Translations under genes and position numbers: made by a program | From: Candidatus Sulfotelmatobacter sp. | GTDB lineage: Bacteria > Acidobacteriota > Terriglobia > Terriglobales > Acidobacteriaceae | Assembly: GCA_030037515.1 (NCBI GenBank) | Contig: JASHRE010000083.1 | Span: forward strand, 1 to 5,085 | Length of the DNA stretch: 5,085 bases | Reading direction: 5' to 3' | Shown here: in pieces, positions 1 to 5,085 of the stretch | Position numbering within the stretch: position 1 is the first letter of the stretch | How the letters are laid out: each line of letters starts with the position of its first letter | The notes under the pieces: generated by a model | Told to the model about the DNA's origin: nothing | The model's database searches: none | What the model saw: the letters and a program-made list of their open reading frames with translations, nothing else

Positions 1-207
1 GTTGCCGAAGCTCTACAGGGCGAGACCGGCAAATTTGAGGTGACCAGCCCCAACGGAGAACGTTACTTCATCACTTGTCAGCCCGGGCACTCCATTGTCA
101 GTCTAGAGTGGGCCGGCTCGGAGCCGAATTTGCAGCCCTTCGTCGTGCGGAAAGTAGCACAGCCCATCACAACGGAAGGCCGCTCCAAGAGGTCGGTGGC
201 TGCCTGA
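1..207 (+). CDS. C-terminal end of an unrecognised protein (5' end outside the window)
   Basis: Frame 1 is open from the first base to a TGA at 205-207 and encodes 68 residues, beginning VAEALQGETGKFEV and ending in a basic tail, GRSKRSVAA. The start lies upstream of the window, so the total length and N-terminal domains are unknown. The visible part is hydrophilic, with alternating short strand-like stretches (RYFITCQPG, SIVSLEWAG, QPFVVRKV), which suggests a small beta-rich C-terminal domain. There is no membrane segment and no catalytic motif I recognise. A strong terminator begins 23 bases after the stop, which supports this being a real gene end. I do not recognise the family and assign no function. 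The other frames across this stretch are shadows. Confidence 0.6.
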   Translation, partial: VAEALQGETGKFEVTSPNGERYFITCQPGHSIVSLEWAGSEPNLQPFVVRKVAQPITTEGRSKRSVAA

Positions 208-230
208 ATCGTGGGCAGACCGAAAGCAGC

Positions 231-260
231 AAAGCCCGGCAGCAAGTTGGCCGGGCTTTT
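231..260 (+). terminator. Rho-independent terminator after the left-edge gene
   Basis: A perfect 10-bp stem, AAAGCCCGGC (231-240) pairing with GCCGGGCTTT (250-259), encloses a 9-base loop (241-249). The 3' arm runs into a short T tract (257-260). It lies 23 bases after the TGA at 205-207, where a terminator for that gene is expected. The A-rich 5' arm means it could also work on the minus strand, but no gene reading in that direction ends here. Confidence 0.85.
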
Positions 261-284
261 GAATTCTGTTCTTCCCGGTTACCT

Positions 285-508
285 TTGCAACTGATGTGGA
301 GGATGACTTTCCCCGGGATCCGGGTTCCGAGCTGGGTGGGGACAATCGCGATCTGCGGCGGGCCGTTGTACACCGCCATCGGACGGTGCAGATGCGCACC
401 CGGATCATGAACCAATTGCAGGCGGTCGCTCGGGATGAAGTCCTGCGCTGTGAGAAGAGGGTGTGGGGAGGACACGCACCAACAGCGGCCGGAGTCGACA
501 CACTCCCG
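285..508 (+). pseudogene. IS110-family transposase remnant (internal fragment)
   Basis: Translated pieces in two frames join into the linker region of an IS110-type (DEDD) transposase. The order is LQLM (285-296), VEDDFPR (296-316), IRVPSW (318-335), then DNRDLRRAVVHRHRTVQMRT and RIMNQLQAVARDEVLRCEKR (341-460). The pattern of FPRIxVPSxxxRDLRxLxxHRHxxVQxRTRxxNQLQ is typical of the stretch between the RuvC-like N-terminal half and the C-terminal Transposase_20 half. At least three frame disturbances are needed: near 295, an extra G at about 317, and one at about 336-340. Neither the N-terminal DEDD residues nor the C-terminal serine domain is present, so it cannot be functional. The right boundary is uncertain (about 465-505), where it meets an IS5-type remnant in the same frame. 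Family assignment is by remembered consensus, not alignment. Confidence 0.65.
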
Positions 509-793
509 GCACGGCTGATCGGCGACAAAGCCTATCTATGACAGTGAGCGATGGGATCGCGACCTAGCCAACCGCTACGGGATTGAGTTGATCACACCGC
601 ATCGCGGAGAGCGCCGGAAGCCAACGTAAGATGGTCGTTCCCTGCGTCGCTACCGAAGACGCTGGCGAGGGAACGGCTTTTTGCATGGCTCCATCATTTT
701 CGTCGGCTCGTGATCCGCTGGGAGCACCACGTCGAGAACTTCTTCGGTATGGTTCGCCTCGGCTGCATGCAAATCTTGCTCCGGTGTTTGTGA
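509..793 (+). pseudogene. IS5-family (IS427-like) transposase, 3' remnant with three lesions
   Basis: The C-terminal third of an IS5-family DDE transposase is readable across three frames: PARLIGDKAY (to 535); DSERWDRDLANRYGIELITP and onward to LRRYRRRWR (540-668); then ERLFAWLHHFRRLVIRWEHH through GMVRLGCMQILLRCL to a TGA at 791-793. The motifs GDKAYDS (second catalytic Asp), RRYRRRW-VERLFAW-FRRLVIRWE (containing the final catalytic Glu) and the N-FFG-LGC tail fit this group. Lesions are a 4-base tandem duplication CTAT/CTAT (532-539), a TAA at 627-629 where the family usually has Gln, and a one-base loss at 669-670. The N-terminal two thirds are missing. The stop is 4 bases from the convergent permease stop, and no terminal inverted repeat can be seen. 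It is certainly inactive. Confidence 0.8.
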
Positions 794-797
794 GCGA

Positions 798-3296
798 TTA
801 CTCGTACCGCAGCGCCACCATGGGATCGACCTTCGCGGCTCGGTGGGCGGGCAGATAGCAGGCGAACAATGCGATGGCACACAGACTCACAGCGACGGCA
901 GTGAAGGTCAAGGGATCGAGCGGAGTGACGCCGAACAGCATATCGGACATGAACCGCGTCAAGCCGACCGCGGCTACGAGGCCAATCATCGCACCGGCAA
1001 GCGTCATGCGCGCTCCGTCGGCCACAACCATTCGCAGTACATCGAGTCGCTGTGCTCCCAAAGCCATGCGCACACCGATTTCCGAGGTCCGCAGTCCCAC
1101 CAGGTAAGAAAGGACTCCATAGATCCCCATGCTGGCCAGCAACAGAGCTAAACCAGCAAACGCCCCCAGAACTACCAGCGAAAACCGCTGGCTTGCGATC
1201 GAGCGTGCAACGACTTCTTCTTCTGATTCGTTGTCCGAAACAATCATTTGATCGTTATCAGCTACGAGCTTCTTGCGCACGGTTTGGAAGAACAGTTCGG
1301 GACTGAGCGGCGATCGATATCGCAGAAATACGTTCGCACCCTGAGCCGCGCCCTGGATGCTCAAGTCGGAGAGTTGCATCATCGGACGATAGAGTTGAGC
1401 CTGCAAGGATCGGTTCTGATCTTCAGCCAATCCAAACTGCCGCACGTGCCCAACCACTCCGACAACGGTGAGGGGAATCCAGGTACGCGAAGTGCGGTCG
1501 GAGTCGTGATCAAAGATGCTGACGTGTTTACCGATCGGGTCCTGGTCCTTGAAATACTTGTGAGCGAAGGCGGTGTCGATGACGCACACACGCGGTGAAT
1601 GCTCGTTATCCTGATCTGTGAGGAAACGGCCGCGCAGCACAGGAATACGCATGGTTTGGAGATATTCCGGGCAGATGTCGTATTCGAGACTGAGCGGCAG
1701 ATCGGCTTGGCGTGCGGTCGGCTGCTGTCCTTCCGTGACAAAGCTCACCTCGTCATCGCTTTCCATGGGCTGAGCGCCCCAGGCGAGCGAGACGTATTCG
1801 ACGCCGGGAGTGGCATGCATGGTGGATGCGATGCGGCGAAGAGCAGCGCGAATGGCGTCTGGCGATTGCCCCGCTAACGAAGGCGGAGGCGTGATGCTGA
1901 AGCCGATTACGTGATTTGGGTCAAAGCCGGGATCAAGTTCCCACAACTGCATCAGGGTGCGCAGCATCAGCCCGGCGCCCACAAGCAGCACCAAAGCCAT
2001 CGCCATCTCGCCCATGACCAACGCAGGCTGCAGGCGAGAGCGACGGCCGGCGATAGACCGTCCGGTGTCTTTCAGCGTTTCAGAGATATTCGTGCGTGAG
2101 CTCTTCAACGCTGGTATCAATCCGAAAAGAATGCCGGTGCCAACCGCAATGCAAAATGTGAATACGAGAACCCGAACATCAAGGCCGATTTCTTCGGCTC
2201 GGGGAATCGCCGAGGAGACGCTGCCGGATGGTGCAACGACTAAGGCAACTTTTATTCCCCAGTGGGCGAGCACCAAGCCCAATAGGCCTCCAAGCAGCGA
2301 CAGCAGAGCGCTTTCCGTGAGCAATTGCCGGAGTAAACGCCATTGATCGGCGCCGAGGGCACTCCGAACCGAAAACTCACGCTGCCGTGCTGTCGAACGG
2401 GCCAGCAGCAGGTTGGCAACGTTGACGCAAGCGATGAGCAGAACAAAACCGACGGCTCCCAGCAGCACCAGAAGCACGGGCCGTATGTCACCGACCATTT
2501 CATCTTTTAAGGTGATGACATTCGCTCTGATATCGGCGTTGATATTTGGGTAGTCTCGGGCCAAGCCGACATTTACTGCCTTCAGATCATCCCGCGCTTG
2601 TTCCAGGGTAACGCCTAGTTTCAGCAGACCGATCGAGTCCATGCCCCAGAATGAGTCGCGCTGGAAAAAGGCCTGGTCCGTCTCCTCGCCGATTGGTTCA
2701 TACACATCTGCGGTTCTGAAGTTGTCGATCTCGAGATGGAAGGACGCAGGGACGACTCCTATGATGGTGCGGACTTGTCCAGCCACGATGAGCCGCTTGC
2801 CGACAATGTTCGGATCGGAAGCAAACTTACGCTTCCAGAGACCCTCCGAGATCATGACGGTCGGGTTGGCACGGCGGCGATCTTCGTCGGCAGAGAAATT
2901 GCGTCCCAGAATTGGCCTGACGCCAAGAATCGGGAAAAAAGTCGCAGAGATATGTTGCGCCCGGACGTTCTCTGCCTGTCCGGCGCCCGTAATGCTGCCG
3001 TCTGCCCAGCGGTACGCGGCCATGGCCTCAAAGGTCCGGTTGTCGCGCTGCCAATCGAGAAAGTTGGGATAGGAAATTGAGCCTTTCGGGAAGTTCGGCT
3101 TACCCTGAAACAGCGAAACTATGCGCGATGCATTGCGGAAGGGCAACGGATTGAGCAGAACTCCGTTGATGACGGAGAAAATCGCGGTATTGGCGCCGAT
3201 CCCGAGCGCGAGCGTTAAGACAGCGAAAATGGTAAAACTGCGACTCTTGCGCAACTGCCGCAACCCATAACGAAGATCTTGCGCTAGTCCGCCCAT
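798..3296 (-). CDS. ADOP-family ABC transporter permease (MacB/FtsX type, duplicated)
   Basis: This intact 832-residue inner-membrane protein has the normal length for acidobacterial duplicated orphan permeases. The N-terminus LAQDLRYGLRQLRKSRSFT followed by LTLALGIGANTAIFSVINGV (TM1, about 21-46) is the family signature. A MacB-like periplasmic domain (about 50-265) precedes a first FtsX unit with TMs at about 272-298, 325-355 and 373-398, including LLIACVNVANLLLARSTARQ and FSVRSALGA. A second half repeats this plan: TM about 425-446, periplasmic domain about 450-695, and FtsX TMs about 703-730, 757-785 and 795-815, including SEIGVRMALGAQ. It ends in the conserved VDPMVALRYE. By homology to MacB/FtsX permeases it would pair with an ABC ATPase for mechanotransmission or efflux; the substrate is unknown, and no ATPase or PadR-type regulator lies nearby. 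The ATG at 3294-3296 is chosen because it fits the conserved start and has a GAGGA 10 bases upstream. Confidence 0.95.
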   Translation of the reverse strand: MGGLAQDLRYGLRQLRKSRSFTIFAVLTLALGIGANTAIFSVINGVLLNPLPFRNASRIVSLFQGKPNFPKGSISYPNFLDWQRDNRTFEAMAAYRWADGSITGAGQAENVRAQHISATFFPILGVRPILGRNFSADEDRRRANPTVMISEGLWKRKFASDPNIVGKRLIVAGQVRTIIGVVPASFHLEIDNFRTADVYEPIGEETDQAFFQRDSFWGMDSIGLLKLGVTLEQARDDLKAVNVGLARDYPNINADIRANVITLKDEMVGDIRPVLLVLLGAVGFVLLIACVNVANLLLARSTARQREFSVRSALGADQWRLLRQLLTESALLSLLGGLLGLVLAHWGIKVALVVAPSGSVSSAIPRAEEIGLDVRVLVFTFCIAVGTGILFGLIPALKSSRTNISETLKDTGRSIAGRRSRLQPALVMGEMAMALVLLVGAGLMLRTLMQLWELDPGFDPNHVIGFSITPPPSLAGQSPDAIRAALRRIASTMHATPGVEYVSLAWGAQPMESDDEVSFVTEGQQPTARQADLPLSLEYDICPEYLQTMRIPVLRGRFLTDQDNEHSPRVCVIDTAFAHKYFKDQDPIGKHVSIFDHDSDRTSRTWIPLTVVGVVGHVRQFGLAEDQNRSLQAQLYRPMMQLSDLSIQGAAQGANVFLRYRSPLSPELFFQTVRKKLVADNDQMIVSDNESEEEVVARSIASQRFSLVVLGAFAGLALLLASMGIYGVLSYLVGLRTSEIGVRMALGAQRLDVLRMVVADGARMTLAGAMIGLVAAVGLTRFMSDMLFGVTPLDPLTFTAVAVSLCAIALFACYLPAHRAAKVDPMVALRYE

Positions 3297-3306
3297 CTCA
3301 GGTTCG

Positions 3307-3311
3307 TCCTC
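3307..3311 (-). promoter_or_regulatory. Ribosome binding site of the permease
   Basis: On the minus strand GAGGA lies 10 bases upstream of the ATG at 3294-3296, slightly further than the usual 5-9. It supports the chosen start. Another ATG at the edge of this motif (ATGAGGACG) is out of frame with the permease. Confidence 0.5.
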
Positions 3312-3449
3312 ATACTCGCACAGCTGAGCTCGAGCGCACAGGCCAATACCAAGGCAAAACGATCGCGCTCGTTGTCAGATTGGTCCTCATTCGCAGCCCG
3401 ACCTGGACCACGTTCTGCAAGGCGTAACTCCTTCAAGGCAAACGACAAG

Positions 3450-3479
3450 AGAATACCGCCGTCGATTCAGGAAGTTCAA
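3450..3479 (-). promoter_or_regulatory. Weak candidate sigma-70 promoter for the permease
   Basis: Reading the minus strand, TTGAAC (3474-3479) and TATTCT (3450-3455) are separated by 18 bases. Each hexamer matches four of six consensus positions. A start near 3443 would give a leader of roughly 147 bases before the permease ATG. This is the best pair I could find between the sigma remnant and the permease, but matches of this quality arise by chance and the main sigma factor's preferences in this organism are not known. Confidence 0.25.
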
Positions 3480-3527
3480 GAGGTGTCCACCGGCGACCTC
3501 AGATGTCTGGAAGCGAACAGGCGACTA

Positions 3528-3821
3528 TCAGGCTGCAGGGTTGATGAGACAGCTTGTAGTGCGCGCCCATGCCCATTGAGCCTTCATGGTCCCGCACGGT
3601 ATTCCCAAGATCCGTGCGGTTTCATGGATCGACAAACCTTCGATGTCGCGGAGCTGGAATGCGCGGCTTAGGTTGGGCGAGAGCCGCATCTGGAAGCGAG
3701 AAAGGCGTGCACTCAGCTCAAAGACTCGATACTCTTCTTCGGGACTTGGCCGACGATCTCGGAGGTTGCCGGAAGTTTCTGCTGCTCGCACTCGCGTTTC
3801 GATTGGGCCAACCCGTTCTTC
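3528..3821 (-). pseudogene. ECF-type sigma factor, region 4 remnant (3' half of chimeric frame)
   Basis: This covers residues about 75-171 of a 171-residue open frame that begins at 4043. The sequence RRPSPEEEYRVFELSARLSR (about 98-117) followed by LSPNLSRAFQLRDIEGLSIH and ETARILGIPCGTMKAQWAWA is a typical sigma-70 region 4: the L-P---R-AF-LRD-EGLS-E-A-ILGIP-GT-KA- pattern is the helix-turn-helix that contacts the -35 element. All of region 2 (core binding and -10 recognition) is missing and replaced by integrase sequence. A Trp-Ala-Trp stands where LAR is usual just after the recognition helix. It cannot act as a normal sigma factor. The exact junction with the integrase part is uncertain, somewhere around residues 74-95 (about 3760-3825). 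The stop is the TGA at 3528-3530. Confidence 0.7.
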
Positions 3822-4043
3822 GTGGTCGAGGGCGGCACGCACCAGCTCCAATTCTGGGTCTTGATGGTGGGTCGCAGTTCTCACATCGCGATGGCCCATC
3901 GTACGCATGACGGCAGCGAGGTTTCCAGTGCGAGTCAGAACCCGAGTGCCGTAATCATGTCGCACACAGTACAACACCAGTTCCTTCTGAAGTCCTGCCT
4001 CATTTCGGGCTGTTCCCGTTATAGTTCGACGGAACTCCGGCAT
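3822..4043 (-). pseudogene. Tyrosine recombinase/integrase, C-terminal remnant lacking the catalytic Tyr
   Basis: Residues 1-74 of the 171-residue frame match the end of a phage-type tyrosine integrase. AGLQKELVLYCVRHDYGTRV (16-35) carries the second catalytic Arg (R28) in the family's YxxRHDYGT form of the HxxR box. TGNLAAVMRTMGHRDVRTAT (39-58) carries the MGH box (H51). The usual ending is AMHYQHPELE; here it is ATHHQDPELE, so the nucleophilic Tyr is His60 (codon at 3864-3866), one T-to-C change away from Tyr. The N-terminal SAM-like domain and the first catalytic Arg are missing, with an in-frame TGA nine codons before the ATG. The ATG is merely the first after that stop and is not a natural start. 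It is inactive, and it is fused in frame to a sigma-factor fragment. Confidence 0.75.
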
Positions 4044-4066
4044 AACAGCCGAGAGTTCTCAACTGA

Positions 4067-4371
4067 ATCCAATTTGCCGAGGGCCGTGCATTATTGGACA
4101 GGCTGCTCAAATTACCGGGCGCGGTCCAGCCCAAAATGCGCGCTCGCCTTTTGTTCTATGCCGCGATTTTCGCAATCGCACAGGCCGATTTCAACTCCGC
4201 CCAGCGACTACAAGAGGAGAGTCTGAAAGCTCGCGCACGAGCACCGCCGAGTCGCCGTGGCGCTCGATGCATTAGGGAGTCACCGCCCGCGATCGTGGAG
4301 ATCTCGATAATGCGTGCTCAGTTTTCGAACAGTGCCTCGCGACTTGGAGAGATCCGGGCAGTCCAGGCGCA
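4067..4371 (+). pseudogene. Frameshifted tetratricopeptide-repeat (TPR) protein remnant
   Basis: Skipping two single-base insertions gives a continuous TPR segment: FAEGRALLDRLLKLPGAVQP (from about 4073), MRARLLFYAAIFAIAQADFN and SAQRLQEESLK (to 4228); an extra G at 4229; LAHEHRRVAVALDALG (4230-4277); an extra A at 4278; then VTARDRGDLDNACSVFEQCL and ATWRDPGSPGA (4279-4371). The alternation of A-A-LG--A---GD---A---FE-CL and the EGR-LLDRLL opening are characteristic of TPR arrays in the C-terminal half of large winged-helix or LuxR/AfsR-like ATPase regulators, in which the repeats act as a protein-binding scaffold. The parent type is inference. Both ends are truncated: a TGA at 4064-4066 precedes it, and no TPR pattern continues after 4371. 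It is divergent from the integrase remnant and starts about 20 bases from it. Confidence 0.65.
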
Positions 4372-4561
4372 TACCCCGGTCCGAATCACCGGTTGGGATG
4401 CAGGAATTCCAACGCTTCGCCAAAATTCCGATGTTCGAGATCGAAATCCATCTCTGTCCGTCCAGCGCGCACGTGTTGCCTGAACGCTCAGGACCGGAGC
4501 CTTTAAGATTTCACCGAACTTGTTCGCATGGACATGCCTTGAATTGGCGCCGAGATCGACG
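4372..4561. other. Non-coding or unrecognisable stretch
   Basis: These 190 bases lie between the TPR remnant and the stop of the right-edge gene. Short open frames exist in several frames, for example plus-strand sequence beginning VGMQEFQRFAKIPMFEIEIH and minus-strand sequence containing NKFGEILKAPVLSVQATRAR. None matches a family I know or shows a start with a ribosome binding site. No clear hairpin terminator for the right-edge gene was found. It may be further decayed coding DNA. Confidence 0.4.
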
Positions 4562-5085
4562 TCAGTGAGTATGATCGCCCGAGTCCGCCGGCGTTCCGTC
4601 CGACCACTCGGACACCGGAACGATGAACTCGGTCACTGGCTCCGGATTACCATTAAAGTGTGGAGCCAGCAGAACCGGCAAGTCCGAGCCAAGCGCGCCT
4701 GCACCCCAAGTGTGAGCGTTTTTCACGGCAACGTAAAACATGAGATGGGGAGCGCAGTTCCCGCATTTGCTGTTAAGGAACCCTTGCTTCGACAGCATAT
4801 AGGCCATCGCGCCAGGCTCGAGAGCCGGCAGTTCTCCTTTCTCGATCGCGGCCTTCATGCCCTCCTTCATTTCAGCTTTCGACTCGCCAACCAATGCCAA
4901 TTTTGTCCTGATCAAAAGGATCGGAAGCAACGTCCTGGCAGCCTGCGGGTTGTAGCAAACTGGACCGAGCCTCTTAGGGCTCCAAAACTCGGGACTGTTT
5001 TCGAATTGGTCCATCCACGAGCGGTCTACGTTGCAGACAAAACCGTTCGTGCCTTTGACTGCAGTTTCATAGCCATTCCTTCCGA
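4562..5085 (-). CDS. Conserved-looking hypothetical protein, C-terminal part (5' end beyond right edge)
   Basis: The minus-strand frame is open from the window edge to a TGA at 4562-4564, giving at least 173 residues. It begins GRNGYETAVKGTNGFVCNVD and continues past an internal Met at 5014, so that Met is not taken as the start. Features include SWMDQFENSPEFWSPKRLGP, CYNPQAARTLLPILLIRTKL, a Lys/Glu-rich amphipathic stretch (about 67-85), PGAMAYMLSKQGFLNSKCGN, PHLMFYVAVKNAHTWGAG, and a terminal EWSDGTPADSGDHTH. The overall pattern (KGTNGFVC-V-RSW, EFW-PK, GAMAYMLSKQG, PHLMFY, VPVSEWSDGTPA) recalls a family of uncharacterised, probably secreted proteins I have seen in Acidobacteria and Bacteroidetes, but I cannot name a domain or function. 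A signal peptide, if any, would lie outside the window. Codon use looks normal and no lesion is seen. Confidence 0.8.
   Translation of the reverse strand, partial: GRNGYETAVKGTNGFVCNVDRSWMDQFENSPEFWSPKRLGPVCYNPQAARTLLPILLIRTKLALVGESKAEMKEGMKAAIEKGELPALEPGAMAYMLSKQGFLNSKCGNCAPHLMFYVAVKNAHTWGAGALGSDLPVLLAPHFNGNPEPVTEFIVPVSEWSDGTPADSGDHTH

Larger units (their letters stand above)
3297..3527. other. Intergenic leader region upstream of the permease
   Basis: These 231 bases lie between the permease start and the stop of the sigma-factor remnant. They contain the ribosome binding site, the weak candidate promoter, and a 6-bp inverted repeat TGGTCC (3381-3386) / GGACCA (3405-3410) with an 18-base spacer. 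No credible gene was found on either strand: an open frame on the plus strand (3372-3671) has no recognisable protein and continues across the sigma remnant in antisense. A PadR-type regulator gene, often found next to ADOP genes, is not here. Confidence 0.5.

Noticed and set aside
103..528. Minus-strand open frames of 141 and 102 codons opposite the left-edge gene and the IS110 remnant
   Set aside because: They run antisense through the terminator hairpin and the transposase debris, show no family pattern, and are explained by GC-rich codon bias on the other strand.
631..858. Plus-strand 75-codon frame after the IS5-type remnant
   Set aside because: It is the wrong frame of the transposase remnant and then runs into the antisense of the permease; the real homology is in the other two frames.
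843..3080. Many plus-strand open frames of 60-143 codons, and one alternative minus-strand frame at 2252-2503, inside the permease
   Set aside because: All lie within the clearly coding permease; their translations are low-complexity Arg/Ser/Pro-rich shadows without recognisable domains or ribosome binding sites.
3372..3910. Plus-strand frames of 92-113 codons across the sigma and integrase remnants
   Set aside because: They are antisense to readable sigma and integrase sequence and match nothing recognisable.
4314..4568. Plus-strand 84-codon frame
   Set aside because: Its first part overlaps the TPR remnant in the wrong frame, and the rest has no recognisable pattern or start signal.
1..5085. 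CRISPR array, tRNA or rRNA gene, toxin-antitoxin pair, riboswitch, phage or defence system
   Set aside because: No regularly spaced repeats, cloverleaf-like sequence, conserved rRNA stretch, paired small genes or defence-type domains were seen on either strand. The integrase fragment alone does not support a prophage or an attachment site.

Overview
This window most resembles chromosomal DNA of an acidobacterium (soil-type Acidobacteriota such as Acidobacteriales or Bryobacterales). The main evidence is one intact 832-residue ADOP-type (acidobacterial duplicated orphan permease) gene, a family strongly expanded in that phylum. The moderately high GC content and the kinds of transposase and integrase debris also fit. 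The taxonomic call is inference; there is no marker gene here.

Layout, left to right. (1) 1-207, plus strand: the C-terminal 68 residues of an unrecognised protein, closed by a strong rho-independent terminator at 231-260. (2) 285-793, plus strand: two abutting dead insertion-sequence remnants, an internal piece of an IS110-type transposase and then the C-terminal third of an IS5-family (IS427-like) transposase with three readable inactivating lesions. (3) 798-3296, minus strand: the intact ADOP permease, the only complete gene in the window, with a ribosome binding site and a weak candidate promoter in the 231-base stretch upstream. (4) 3528-4043, minus strand: an open frame that is a chimera of two gene fragments, a tyrosine-integrase C-terminus whose catalytic Tyr is replaced by His, followed in frame by region 4 of an ECF-type sigma factor. 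(5) 4067-4371, plus strand: a frameshifted tetratricopeptide-repeat remnant that reads cleanly once two single-base insertions are skipped. (6) 4372-4561: no recognisable content. (7) 4562-5085, minus strand: the C-terminal part of a conserved-looking hypothetical protein that runs off the right edge.

The genes do not form an operon or a pathway. One functional membrane-protein gene sits between two gene graveyards, which suggests an accessory region with repeated insertion, deletion and decay. The usual ADOP companions (a PadR-type regulator, an ABC ATPase) are not visible here. I found no CRISPR array, tRNA, rRNA, toxin-antitoxin pair, defence system or other convincing new system. The most unusual objects are the in-frame integrase/sigma chimera and the mutational footprints in the dead transposase.
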